64,000 bases of DNA. Source: Ruminococcus_G sp050944435 (lineage in GTDB: Bacteria > Bacillota > Clostridia > Lachnospirales > Lachnospiraceae). The position numbers and the translations under genes are program-made. Position 1 is the stretch's first letter; each line of letters begins with the position of its first letter. A model generated the notes under the pieces. That model was not told where the DNA came from, searched no databases, and saw only the letters and a program-made list of their open reading frames with translations. The stretch covers positions 186,001-250,000 of the forward strand of contig JBMNRB010000001.1 of the NCBI GenBank assembly GCA_050944435.1, given 5' to 3'. Of the stretch, positions 8,740 through 16,846 are shown piece after piece.

Positions 8740-8767
8740 TTTGTTATCAGAAAAAGGAGGTGCCTGA

Positions 8768-10438
8768 ATGAAGAAAAAGAGGTTGTGGGAAAAAACATTA
8801 TGTATTATTTTGTCGTCTGCCATGGTATTATCTCTGGCTGCCTGTTCCAGAAAAAATTCCGGAGAAATATCTCAAAGGGAAAACGATCAGGAGGAAGCTG
8901 AAAACAGTTATGGAACGGTGACAGAGGAAAAGCCCATTGTAGAAACAAAATACGGAAAAGTACAGGGCAGAACGGAAGATGGAGTTGCAGGTTTCCGGAA
9001 TATTCCGTACGGGAGCAATGTTGACGGCGAAGGAAGATTTTTGCCGGCAGAAGAGCCGGAAAGCTGGAGCGATGTGAAAGACTGCACGATCACCGGACCA
9101 AGAGCGGTGCAGACTGTAGGCTTGAGCGGACATGGAAATCTGTTTCAGACGAGGGTTGGCGATTATTTTGCAGGAGGACGTATCGGCGAATTGGGATTGA
9201 ATGATCAGATGGACAGTGAAAACTGTTTGAATCTGAATGTGCTGACTCCGGGGATTGACGACAAAAAACGTCCGGTTATGGTATATATTCATGGCGGGGC
9301 ATTTGTAGAAGGTTCCAATGCGATCACAGCCGGCGCTTACGGGCTTCCGCGGGATGAAGACGTGGTGCTTGTAGGAGTTAATCATCGGCTCAATGGTTTT
9401 GGATTCCTGTATCTGGGGGACTTGAATGAGAAATATGCGGAATCCGGAAATGTGGGTCTTTTGGATCTGGTACTTGCGTTGGAATGGGTGAGAGATAATA
9501 TTGAAGCCTTCGGAGGTGATCCGGATAATGTGACTATTTTTGGAGAATCAGGGGGCGGCGCGAAAGTATTATCATTGACTATGATGGAGAAAGCAGACGG
9601 TCTTTTCCATAAGGCGATCATACAAAGCGGTACGTATCGTGCTTTTAAAACGAAAGAAGATGCCGCGGAAAATACAAAAATCTGTCTGGAAAAGCTGGGA
9701 ATCTCAGAAAATGAACTGGATCGTCTGGCCGAAATTCCCACAGATGAGTTGTTTGAGGCCATGGGGACAGATTATGGCCCAGTATTAGATGGGATAAATC
9801 TCAGTGAAGACATCTATGAAGCGAATGTTTCAGATAATATATTGCAGATATCCGATGATATCCCCATGTTGATAGGTACTGATGCGGATGAAATGAAATG
9901 GCTCTCCGGTGAGGGGAACAGGGATTTATTCCGATTGGAAGATGCGGATCTGGCAGAAATGCTGGAAACAGACCTGGGCGAGAATACGGATAAAATCATA
10001 GACGGATATAAAGAAGCATATCCTGAATATTCGGCGTCTGACTTGTATTTTAAAATTACTACGGATAATACCTTTGGAAAGAATGCATATTATCTGTCGG
10101 ATTTAAAGGCAGATGCCAATGAAGCGCCGGTTTACCGATATCTGTATAATCATATTTGTCCCATTGAAGACGGGCTTTACGGCGCATATCATACAGCGGA
10201 ACTGCCTCTGATTATGCGGATGGTTATGTACGAAGAAGATGAAAACATGTCAAAAACGCTGGCTTCCATGTGGGCAAATTTTGCCCGTACCGGTGATCCC
10301 AGCACGGAGGATATAAGCTGGCCGGCGTATACGACGGATGACCGGCAGGTTATGATTCTTGAAGAAGAGTCTCATGTGCAGTCAGATCCGGAACAGGCAA
10401 CCAGGGAATTGTGGAATGAAGTAGATGGAAGAGGATAA
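8768..10438 (+). CDS. Type B carboxylesterase lipoprotein
   Basis: 556 residues, ATG after AAAAAGGAGG. A lipoprotein signal ends at lipobox LAAC near residue 26, so the enzyme is anchored outside the cell. The alpha/beta-hydrolase features are clear: oxyanion-hole motif VYIHGGAFVEGS, nucleophile elbow FGESGGGAK, the acidic region GTDADEM and the catalytic His in GAYHTAELPLIM near residue 480. The family hydrolyses carboxylic esters, often of xenobiotics, feruloyl or other aryl esters. Here it follows a sugar-sensing system and precedes an SGNH hydrolase, so removal of acyl groups from a plant or host glycan is a reasonable guess. Length is normal for the family. Confidence 0.9.
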   Translation: MKKKRLWEKTLCIILSSAMVLSLAACSRKNSGEISQRENDQEEAENSYGTVTEEKPIVETKYGKVQGRTEDGVAGFRNIPYGSNVDGEGRFLPAEEPESWSDVKDCTITGPRAVQTVGLSGHGNLFQTRVGDYFAGGRIGELGLNDQMDSENCLNLNVLTPGIDDKKRPVMVYIHGGAFVEGSNAITAGAYGLPRDEDVVLVGVNHRLNGFGFLYLGDLNEKYAESGNVGLLDLVLALEWVRDNIEAFGGDPDNVTIFGESGGGAKVLSLTMMEKADGLFHKAIIQSGTYRAFKTKEDAAENTKICLEKLGISENELDRLAEIPTDELFEAMGTDYGPVLDGINLSEDIYEANVSDNILQISDDIPMLIGTDADEMKWLSGEGNRDLFRLEDADLAEMLETDLGENTDKIIDGYKEAYPEYSASDLYFKITTDNTFGKNAYYLSDLKADANEAPVYRYLYNHICPIEDGLYGAYHTAELPLIMRMVMYEEDENMSKTLASMWANFARTGDPSTEDISWPAYTTDDRQVMILEEESHVQSDPEQATRELWNEVDGRG

Positions 10439-10445
10439 ACACGGA

Positions 10446-10474
10446 TTGTATATTTTTTCTGTATCTTTTATAAT
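10446..10474 (+). promoter_or_regulatory. Promoter of the SGNH hydrolase gene
   Basis: TTGTAT at 10446-10451 and TATAAT at 10469-10474, spacing 17, starting 8 bases past the esterase stop. The hydrolase therefore has its own promoter even though the two genes are adjacent. Confidence 0.6.
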
Positions 10475-10503
10475 GACTGTAAAAGATGGGAGGAAAATAT
10501 GCG

Positions 10504-11136
10504 ATGAAAACGATAGTATTTTTTGGAGATTCTAATACTTGGGGCTACAATTCCACAACAGGAAAACGCTTTCCGGAAGAGGTCAGATTTACGGGACTTT
10601 TGGAACAGAGATTAAAAAACTGCAGAATAATAGAAGAGGGAATGAGAGGAAGGACTCACGCTTTCAATGACAGCCTGATGGAAGGTAGAAATGGTAAAAA
10701 GGAGCTTCCCATGATTCTTTGCACCCATGATCCTGTAGATATTCTGGTGATTATGCTGGGGACTAACGATGTAAAGTGTACGTTTCGCAACAGCGCCTAT
10801 GAGATCGGAAGGGCGCTGGAGCGAAATATTCAGATTGCTCAGGCGCCCCAGATGTGGGATGGGGAACGGACGCCGGAGATTCTGGTTGTGTGTCCTCCAG
10901 GGGTAACAGAAGATTTCAAGGGAAGTGATATGGAAGGCCATTTCGATCAAAGATCGGTGGAGGTGTCAAAAGAACTGGATAAAGAATTCCGGAATATGGC
11001 TGAAAAGTATGGATGTGCGTATCTCAATGCCATGGAGTATACGGGTCCCGGAAAAGAAGACGGCGTCCATCTGGATGCCCAGGGACACCGGAAACTGGCG
11101 GATGCCCTTGAACAAAAGATAAAAGAAATGATATAG
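10504..11136 (+). CDS. SGNH/GDSL hydrolase family esterase
   Basis: 210 residues from the ATG at 10504, because GGGAGGA at 10488-10494 is correctly placed for it; the upstream ATG at 10486 overlaps that site. All family blocks are present: block I FFGDSNTWGYN with the catalytic Ser, block III LGTNDVK with the Asn, and block V DGVHLDAQGH with Asp and His. No signal peptide, so cytoplasmic. Related enzymes include acyl-CoA thioesterase/arylesterases and carbohydrate esterases. Together with the secreted carboxylesterase just upstream it could finish deacylation of an imported compound, but this is inference from proximity. Confidence 0.88.
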   Translation: MKTIVFFGDSNTWGYNSTTGKRFPEEVRFTGLLEQRLKNCRIIEEGMRGRTHAFNDSLMEGRNGKKELPMILCTHDPVDILVIMLGTNDVKCTFRNSAYEIGRALERNIQIAQAPQMWDGERTPEILVVCPPGVTEDFKGSDMEGHFDQRSVEVSKELDKEFRNMAEKYGCAYLNAMEYTGPGKEDGVHLDAQGHRKLADALEQKIKEMI

Positions 11137-11158
11137 CGGAAAAACTGTCATCAACTGA

Positions 11159-11187
11159 TTGCAAATGAAAACAAAATGATGTATAAT
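11159..11187 (+). promoter_or_regulatory. Promoter of the toxin-antitoxin pair
   Basis: TTGCAA at 11159-11164 and TATAAT at 11182-11187, 17 bases apart, 29 bases before the antitoxin start. Confidence 0.65.
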
Positions 11188-11216
11188 AAAAACACCAGAA
11201 GTAAGGAGGAATGGTT

Positions 11217-11498
11217 ATGGCCAATACATTAGTTCAGTTTCGTGCGGAGGAAAGCTCCCGTATTAAAGCAATCAGTATTTGTGAGAGACTTGGGATTGAT
11301 CTTGCGACATATCTTCGGATGTGTATGTCACGCCTGATACAGGAAAATGGTATTCCGTTCAGCATGAAAGTGGACGATATTGCTGAAAACCGCGGAGTGA
11401 AAGCCATGAAAGAAGCCAGCCGTATTGCCGCTGCAAAGGGTATAGCTGACATGACGCTCGATGAAATCAATGCGGAAATTACAGAGGCAAGGAAGTAG
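11217..11498 (+). CDS. RelB/DinJ-family antitoxin
   Basis: 93 residues from the ATG at 11217, seven bases after AAGGAGGA; the ATG at 11211 is too close to that site. The N-terminal half has the ribbon-helix-helix pattern of RelB/DinJ proteins (LVQFRAEESSRIKAISICER, LGIDLATYLRMCMSRLI) followed by ENGIPF, a hallmark of the family. The C-terminal half is helical and charged and probably wraps around the toxin. It precedes a PIN-domain gene by 8 bases. RHH antitoxins normally repress their own promoter, here at 11159-11187. Confidence 0.85.
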   Translation: MANTLVQFRAEESSRIKAISICERLGIDLATYLRMCMSRLIQENGIPFSMKVDDIAENRGVKAMKEASRIAAAKGIADMTLDEINAEITEARK

Positions 11499-11506
11499 GT
11501 GATGGT

Positions 11507-11926
11507 GTGAATTATTATGCGGTCATCGATACCAACGTACTTGTCTCTGCCATGCTGAAGTGGGATTCAACTCCGGGAAATATTATGGAGCTTGTTTTCG
11601 CAGGGATGATTGTTCCGCTTTTAAATGAGCATATCGTGAAGGAGTATCGAGAAGTCTTAAGCCGTGCGAAATTTCACCTGACACGAGAAATCATCCATGA
11701 TGTCCTTGCTGAAATAAAACGTTTTGGTGTGTATGTGGATGCACAGGAACTTGATATTGAACTGACTGATCCGAAGGACCGGGTATTCTATGAGGTTGTG
11801 ATGGAGAAACGAAAAACGGAGGACGCTTATCTGGTTACCGGAAATATTCGTCATTTTCCATCGGAACCTTATATCGTAACACCGAGACAGATGTTGGATA
11901 TCATTGTCGGAAACATGGACGAATGA
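11507..11926 (+). CDS. PIN-domain toxin, putative ribonuclease
   Basis: 139 residues, GTG start eight bases after the antitoxin stop. The PIN fold is shown by YAVIDTNVLVSAML with the first metal-binding Asp near residue 8, a conserved Glu in EHIVKEYREVL, and DPKDRVFYEVV and KTEDAYLVTGNIRHF with further acidic residues. PIN toxins are Mg-dependent RNases that cut tRNA, rRNA or mRNA. The sequence fits the family annotated as putative toxin component, PIN family. A hairpin terminator follows 21 bases after the stop, making a self-contained two-gene cassette. The target RNA cannot be predicted. Confidence 0.87.
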   Translation: MNYYAVIDTNVLVSAMLKWDSTPGNIMELVFAGMIVPLLNEHIVKEYREVLSRAKFHLTREIIHDVLAEIKRFGVYVDAQELDIELTDPKDRVFYEVVMEKRKTEDAYLVTGNIRHFPSEPYIVTPRQMLDIIVGNMDE

Positions 11927-11947
11927 AAGAAAAATAAAAGGTAAGTG

Positions 11948-11985
11948 GCATCTATTCAGTTTTAAACTGGATAGATGCTTTTTTT
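11948..11985 (+). terminator. Terminator of the toxin-antitoxin cassette
   Basis: GCATCTATTCAGT (11948-11960) pairs with ACTGGATAGATGC (11966-11978) with one wobble pair and a five-base loop, followed by seven T residues. Confidence 0.92.
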
Positions 11986-12016
11986 GGACAGAAAAGAAGT
12001 TATTGTATATCCTCTG

Positions 12017-12958
12017 TTAATCAATGTTTTTGAAATAACGGGGCGGGTATCCCATCACCTTTTTGAAGATCCGGGTAAAATAATTGGGATCATATATGCC
12101 GACCATTTCAGCGGCCTTGCGGATGGTAACATTGTCACGCTGAATGAATTCCAGGGATTTGATGACCCGGATACGGGTTACATACTCCAAAGGAGTGAGG
12201 CCGGTGACATCCTTGAACAGCATGCGGAAATAACTTTCGGACAGGGCGGATGATCTGGCGATCGCAGCCACATTCAGTTCTTCGGCGTAATGTTCTTCCA
12301 GGTATAGCAAGGCGCTGTTAATCAGCTCCTTTTTCCTGGTATTTTGTTTTAAAAGTTTCTGGGGCTGCCGGTTCTGAGCGCGTTTGATGGTTACCAGGAT
12401 TACCTGAAGAAGCGAGGCTTTGATGTATTCCGTACCGAACTGCTCTTCGGTTTGTTCTTCCAGAATCTGCATCAATAAAGATTCCACCCGCAGGGCTTCC
12501 TGGGGATTCAGGTGGATGATTCCCTGAATATGGGATTTGTCAATGGGTTCTTCCGGTGCAGGAATATCTTTTTCGAAGCTTGAAATATTGGACAGTAAAT
12601 TTTCCCACTGGGACTTGATATCATCCATACGGTCAGAAGAAGAATGAGAAGGAAGAACATCCTGCATCAGTTTTTTCCAGTCTTCCCCCAGCTGTTCGGG
12701 ATAAAAATAGCAGTTGATAAAACGGATCTGAGAATTCATGATATAGCTGTGGGTCTGGTGGGGCGGCACCAGGAAGACATCGCCGGCAATCAGGGGAATC
12801 TCAATTCCGCGGAACGTGTGCATGCAGGCGCCTTTTGTGATCAGCACAAATTCCTGGAAACGATGGGTATGTTCAGGGATGACCGTATGACTTTCGTATT
12901 CGGCAGCCTCCACAGCGATTGCTGTATTCTTTAATGGAAATTCTATATATGTACTCAA
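12017..12958 (-). CDS. AraC-family regulator with cupin sensor domain (TTG start)
   Basis: 313 residues if started at the TTG at 12958. That codon is preceded by AGAGG, and its product aligns with the first residues of the two sister regulators at 31044 and 33552 (xSTYIEFP against MDVYYDFQ and MSFYYDFP). The ATG 33 codons further upstream would run through the promoter region of the divergent gene. Residues 20-120 are a cupin-like ligand pocket (PEHTHRFQEFVLITKG, LIAGDVFLVPPHQTHSY). The last 100 residues hold the two helix-turn-helix motifs, ending in SYFRMLFKDVTGLTPLEYV and DPNYFTRIFKKVMGYPPRYF. It is divergent from a UroD-like gene and probably activates it. Confidence 0.88.
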   Translation of the reverse strand: MSTYIEFPLKNTAIAVEAAEYESHTVIPEHTHRFQEFVLITKGACMHTFRGIEIPLIAGDVFLVPPHQTHSYIMNSQIRFINCYFYPEQLGEDWKKLMQDVLPSHSSSDRMDDIKSQWENLLSNISSFEKDIPAPEEPIDKSHIQGIIHLNPQEALRVESLLMQILEEQTEEQFGTEYIKASLLQVILVTIKRAQNRQPQKLLKQNTRKKELINSALLYLEEHYAEELNVAAIARSSALSESYFRMLFKDVTGLTPLEYVTRIRVIKSLEFIQRDNVTIRKAAEMVGIYDPNYFTRIFKKVMGYPPRYFKNID

Positions 12959-13035
12959 AATAAAACCTCTGCTGCTTAAAAATCTTTCTGCCACTATACC
13001 ACAAGAGCAAGGAGAAATCCAGAAAAATAATAAGA

Positions 13036-13092
13036 TTGTGCTATTTTCTGATAGCATTGTTATGCTGGAATGGAAAGAAAACGTGGTAAACT
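13036..13092 (+). promoter_or_regulatory. AraC-type bipartite element and promoter of the UroD-like gene at 13166
   Basis: TTGTGCTATT (13036-13045), 12 bases, then TGTTATGCTGGA (13058-13069), whose end covers the -35 position of a -10 box TAAACT (13087-13092). The same two half-sites with identical 12-base spacing lie before the gene at 34754. Within it, TGCTAT and ATAGCA also form a small inverted repeat (13039-13056). The layout fits class II activation by the divergent AraC protein. Confidence 0.6.
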
Positions 13093-13165
13093 GAAATCAT
13101 GAAGAAAAGGATACGTATTCTGAAAACTGACAAAGATTTTTATGAAGATTTCAGGAGGCAGAAAT

Positions 13166-14305
13166 ATGACATCAAGAGAACGGGTATTAAAGGCATTAAA
13201 TTTTGAAGAAGCAGACCGGATTCCGGTTGACTGGGGCAACAATGCGGTGACAGGGATACAGGCGGACGCCTATCGAAATCTGCTGAAATACATTGGCCAT
13301 GAGGAAGAGAACATCGTGATCCGGGACATCAAGCAGGGGCTGGCGCTGGTCAGTGATTACGTACTGGACTATTTCGGCGTAGACACCCGCCCGTTGCTTA
13401 CCAATCCGCCCAGCGGCTGGGAATTGAAAATAGATGAAAACGGCGGATTCTATGATGAAAACGGCGTTTATTTCAAGCAGATGGGAGAATATTTTGATTT
13501 TGTGAAAAATCCCCTTGAAGACGCAGAGACGCTAGAGGATCTGAAAGCCTTCAAACCGTCGGATCCTACGGACAAGGCCAGATTTGCAGGGATGAAAGAA
13601 AGGGCGAAATGGCTACGTGAAAATACGGATAAGGCCATTGTGATCGGGGAACATGGTTCTGTGTTCTATCAGGCATGGGAGTGGAGAGGCATGCAGAATT
13701 TCATGGGAGATTTTGCCGGTGATCCGGAATTTGCTGATTATCTGATGGATATGGCGGCTGACTGGTGGAGCGCCTGGTATGAGACCATGCTGAAAGAAGT
13801 TGGCGAATATGTGGATATCATGTGGCTGGGGGACGACTGGGGAACCCAGAACGGGCCGCTGATTCAGCCGGAACAGTTTGAAAAACGGGTGAAACCGCGG
13901 ATCAGCCGGGTCATTGATTCCATGCGGAAATATTGCGGCGGTAAAGTGGCTTATCACAGCTGCGGTTCCATTGACTGGGCCTTTGATTCACTGAGAGATG
14001 CCGGGGTGGATATCATCCAGCCGGTACAGGCCAACGCATTTGGTATGCAGGACAGTAAAAAGATTAAGGAGATGACCTACGGGAAACTGGTGCTTCACGG
14101 AGGCCTTGACAATCAGGGGGAATTTGCAGGACCGACAGATGCCGTGATCGCGGATGTGAAGCAGAAAATCCGAGATTTTGCTCCTGGAGGAGGGTATCTT
14201 TTTGCCTGCGGACATAATATCCAGTCCGACTGTCCGCCGGAGAATATCGCGGCGATCTTTGAAACATATAAAAAGTACGGGAAATATCCCATTTGCATTA
14301 ATTAA
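13166..14305 (+). CDS. Uroporphyrinogen decarboxylase-like (UroD/MtaA superfamily) protein
   Basis: 379 residues from the ATG at 13166, six bases after CAGGAGG. The start MTSRERVLKALNFEEADRIP is typical of the UroD-like methyltransferase branch (MtaA, MtbA, CmuA), not of true HemE, whose RPP..MRQAGRY signature is missing. The presumed metal site is intact: His and Cys in AYHSCGSI (about residue 267) and a Cys in FACGHNIQSDCP near the end. Members with known function move methyl groups between corrinoid proteins and thiols or folate. No corrinoid protein gene is nearby, so the acceptor is unknown. Controlled by the divergent AraC gene and ended by a terminator. Confidence 0.85.
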   Translation: MTSRERVLKALNFEEADRIPVDWGNNAVTGIQADAYRNLLKYIGHEEENIVIRDIKQGLALVSDYVLDYFGVDTRPLLTNPPSGWELKIDENGGFYDENGVYFKQMGEYFDFVKNPLEDAETLEDLKAFKPSDPTDKARFAGMKERAKWLRENTDKAIVIGEHGSVFYQAWEWRGMQNFMGDFAGDPEFADYLMDMAADWWSAWYETMLKEVGEYVDIMWLGDDWGTQNGPLIQPEQFEKRVKPRISRVIDSMRKYCGGKVAYHSCGSIDWAFDSLRDAGVDIIQPVQANAFGMQDSKKIKEMTYGKLVLHGGLDNQGEFAGPTDAVIADVKQKIRDFAPGGGYLFACGHNIQSDCPPENIAAIFETYKKYGKYPICIN

Positions 14306-14310
14306 TGCAG

Positions 14311-14346
14311 AAGCTTTCGCAGCGCAAACTGCGGAAGCTTTCTTTA
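14311..14346 (+). terminator. Terminator after the UroD-like gene
   Basis: AAGCTTTCGCAG (14311-14322) pairs with CTGCGGAAGCTT (14329-14340), one wobble pair, six-base loop, then TCTTT. Confidence 0.75.
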
Positions 14347-14348
14347 TC

Positions 14349-14377
14349 TTGACTTCTTTTCCAAGCCATTTTATGAT
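14349..14377 (+). promoter_or_regulatory. Promoter of the AraC gene at 14403
   Basis: TTGACT at 14349-14354 and TATGAT at 14372-14377, 17 bases apart, just past the terminator stem and 25 bases before the start codon. Confidence 0.6.
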
Positions 14378-14402
14378 TAGTAAAAAACGGGAGGGCTTTG
14401 CC

Positions 14403-15266
14403 ATGGGGAATCTGCAGTTTCATCATGAAAAAGGAGTATACGGAAATTCTCTGATGTATTTTCACACTCCCAGCACCACGGCTTTGGACTATCTTTTCTA
14501 CTATAATTATTGCGGCCTTTTTTACTGCAACTCTTTGTACCGCATTCAGCGCGGGGACAATGAATTCTATGAACCCTATCTGTTCATATTCGTAAAAGAG
14601 GGCTGCATGCATCTGGATTACAAAGGAGGCCATTACGAAGCGCATAAAAATGAATGTCTTCTTTTTGACTGCCGGTTGGCTCACTGTTATTACGCTGAAA
14701 ATGATACGGTTTTTCAGTATATTCATTTTGGCGGAAATATCAGCGATTATTACATTCAGCGTATCTGTGAAAATAATCAGCATGCCTTTACTCCGGCCAA
14801 TCCCCATGCGCTGACTTCTGCTCTTTCCCGTCTTCTCATCTATACGGGGGAACCCATTCCCCAGGAGCATATTATTTCCGCTGGAATCCATCAGATGCTG
14901 AGTCTGATTCTGGCCAGCAGTGAGATCCATTCCTCTTTAAACGGGCGGAGAGTATCAGACGCGGTAAAGTACATGACCGCCCACCTGTCAGAAGATATTA
15001 CCCTTGAAGATATCGCGGGACAAACCGGTCTGAATCCCAGTTATTTCAGCCGGCTGTTCCGCCGGTATACCGATACCTCCCCCTATGATTATCTGATCAA
15101 TCTCAGGATTTCCCATGGGAAAATGCTTCTGATGACCACCGCCCATTCCATTCTCACCATCAGTGAAGAATGCGGGTTTAAGGATCCGGTACAGTTTGCA
15201 AAAATTTTCAAAAAAAAGAGCGGCTTCACGCCGCTCCAATTCCGCAAAAGTCATACTTCTGCTTAA
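14403..15266 (+). CDS. AraC-family transcriptional regulator
   Basis: 287 residues from the ATG at 14403, eight bases after GGGAGGG; earlier in-frame codons overlap the UroD-like gene and its terminator. The N-terminal 170 residues are a sensor domain of a subtype shared with the regulator at 18722, with the recognisable stretch FHTPSTTALDYLFYY. The C-terminal 100 residues are the AraC double helix-turn-helix (ITLEDIAGQTGLNPSYFSRL and ILTISEECGFKDPVQFAKIF, then KKSGFTPLQFR). It is convergent with a second UroD-like gene 40 bases away and follows the first one, so it probably controls one or both. Confidence 0.88.
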   Translation: MGNLQFHHEKGVYGNSLMYFHTPSTTALDYLFYYNYCGLFYCNSLYRIQRGDNEFYEPYLFIFVKEGCMHLDYKGGHYEAHKNECLLFDCRLAHCYYAENDTVFQYIHFGGNISDYYIQRICENNQHAFTPANPHALTSALSRLLIYTGEPIPQEHIISAGIHQMLSLILASSEIHSSLNGRRVSDAVKYMTAHLSEDITLEDIAGQTGLNPSYFSRLFRRYTDTSPYDYLINLRISHGKMLLMTTAHSILTISEECGFKDPVQFAKIFKKKSGFTPLQFRKSHTSA

Positions 15267-15306
15267 AGAGAAATAAAGAAAATTTAAAGAGAATTTTGGA
15301 AAAATA

Positions 15307-16569
15307 TCAATATTGATAATTTCTGGCTGCTTCAAAAGCTTTTGCAATATGATCTTCCGGAACATCTCCCATGATGTTGTGAATGGTAGCGAATACATAA
15401 CCGCCGTCCTTTGCGAAGATATCCAGATTTCTCTTAATATGTTCTGCAATCTGTTCCGGTGATTTGTTGGGCAGAGTGTCCTGAGTGTCGACTCCGCCGC
15501 CCCAGAATACCAGTTTATCGCCGTAAGTGTCTTTCAGGCTCTGTGCGTCCATTCCTGCCGCGGTGATCTGAACCGGATTAATAATATCCACACCCATATC
15601 TACAAAATCATCCAGGAAAGGGCGGATTGCTCCGCAGGAATGGTACAGTACCTTCCAGTTTGTGTTCTTATGCACCCAGTCGTTGAGACGTCTGAAGCAG
15701 GGTTTGTACAGTTCACGGAAAGTATCTACAGAAACCAGCTGGCCAACCTGAGTTCCCAGATCAGTTCCGCTGATATTGATAATATCAATGTTATCGCCGA
15801 CCGCCTGTTTATAAATTTCCAGGTTTTTCAACCCTGCCTCTGTCCACATTTCCAGAACTTCTTTTACGTATTCCGGGTAGAGGAGCTGAGCCATACTCCA
15901 GTCCTGATATCCGCGGATGCCGGTGGGAGCAAGCACCTGAGGGCCTTCGATTTCTGAGGGATCGCCGAGACTGGATCTTTGTGTTCCCACAACAGCTTTT
16001 CCTGTCGAACGCAGCAGTTTTGCATTTTCTGCATACCAGTCGGCATCTTCGTCTGTAATGGCTTTCAGTTTGAAGTCGTCTTTAAAGTCTTCTGCCGGTC
16101 TTAAATCATCTTCATCGTATTCAGGAGCTCTGTGAAGAGCGTCAAAGAAATAACCGCCTTCCGGCATCAGATAGCTGGGACCATAACTGTCATTTCCCTG
16201 GGGATACAGATAACTTCTTCCCTTTTCATCTACTTTATATTTATGAGCGGAAGAAATTCTTACCGGGGTTCCGTCCGGCATGGTAAAGTCCTGCTTCTCC
16301 CCATAAACTCTCACACCGGCAAAATCTTTCGCCTGGGGAAGTCCCACAACGTCCAGCTCCATCTTATCGATAATATCAGGATCCATCACGCCGATCATCT
16401 GTGAGGTTTCAAAAATATCAATGGGTTTTGTCTCAAGCCCATAATATTCACGAAGTCTGTAAAGGGCACAGGCGCTGATGCCAGTATAAAATGTCGTACC
16501 CATATCCAACGGGACACGATCCGGCTGCTGATGATTGATCGCTGCTAATACACGTTCTCTTGAAGTCAT
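15307..16569 (-). CDS. Uroporphyrinogen decarboxylase-like (UroD/MtaA superfamily) protein
   Basis: 420 residues; the ATG at 16569 follows AAGGAGG by seven bases. It opens MTSRERVLAAINHQQPDRVP, clearly related to the protein at 13166 but with an insertion of about 40 residues between residues 90 and 140. The His-x-Cys motif is present in LYHSCGAIRPFLD (about residue 282). The later Cys found in the 13166 protein is replaced: the block reads FATIHNIMGDVPEDHI, so the metal site, if any, differs. Cytoplasmic, no neighbours on its strand. Family function is methyl transfer, but this subgroup has no characterised member that I can name. Confidence 0.83.
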   Translation of the reverse strand: MTSRERVLAAINHQQPDRVPLDMGTTFYTGISACALYRLREYYGLETKPIDIFETSQMIGVMDPDIIDKMELDVVGLPQAKDFAGVRVYGEKQDFTMPDGTPVRISSAHKYKVDEKGRSYLYPQGNDSYGPSYLMPEGGYFFDALHRAPEYDEDDLRPAEDFKDDFKLKAITDEDADWYAENAKLLRSTGKAVVGTQRSSLGDPSEIEGPQVLAPTGIRGYQDWSMAQLLYPEYVKEVLEMWTEAGLKNLEIYKQAVGDNIDIINISGTDLGTQVGQLVSVDTFRELYKPCFRRLNDWVHKNTNWKVLYHSCGAIRPFLDDFVDMGVDIINPVQITAAGMDAQSLKDTYGDKLVFWGGGVDTQDTLPNKSPEQIAEHIKRNLDIFAKDGGYVFATIHNIMGDVPEDHIAKAFEAARNYQY

Positions 16570-16750
16570 GGTAAGTCCTCCTTTTTGCTTATCTTGATTT
16601 TTTTATTTACCACGTTTCTCAGTTATTGACTATATATTACATCATTATTATGCATCCTACACTATTTCTTCTTGACTAAAAACAGTGTTTTTTTGACTTG
16701 AAAATTCTTCTATCTGTGAATTTCACGACGCTGCTTTTAATTTTAACAGC

Positions 16751-16778
16751 TTGACATTACACTAAATCAGCGTATAAT
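16751..16778 (+). promoter_or_regulatory. Promoter of the MarR-MATE operon
   Basis: TTGACA at 16751-16756 and TATAAT at 16773-16778, 16 bases apart. Between it and the start codon lies an A/T-rich repeated tract (16794-16824) with two AGTTTT-type repeats that may be the MarR operator. The 277-base gap 16570-16846 holds this and nothing else recognisable. Confidence 0.7.
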
Positions 16779-16846
16779 AGTTCTTTGGAAAACAGTTTTT
16801 TAAAATAAAAGTTTTAAAAAAAAACATAAGATCGGGAGGTGTTGAT

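Noticed and set aside
13166..14305. HemE (true uroporphyrinogen decarboxylase of heme synthesis)
   Set aside because: The HemE N-terminal signature is missing, there are four divergent copies in the window and no heme genes; the MtaA-like branch fits better.
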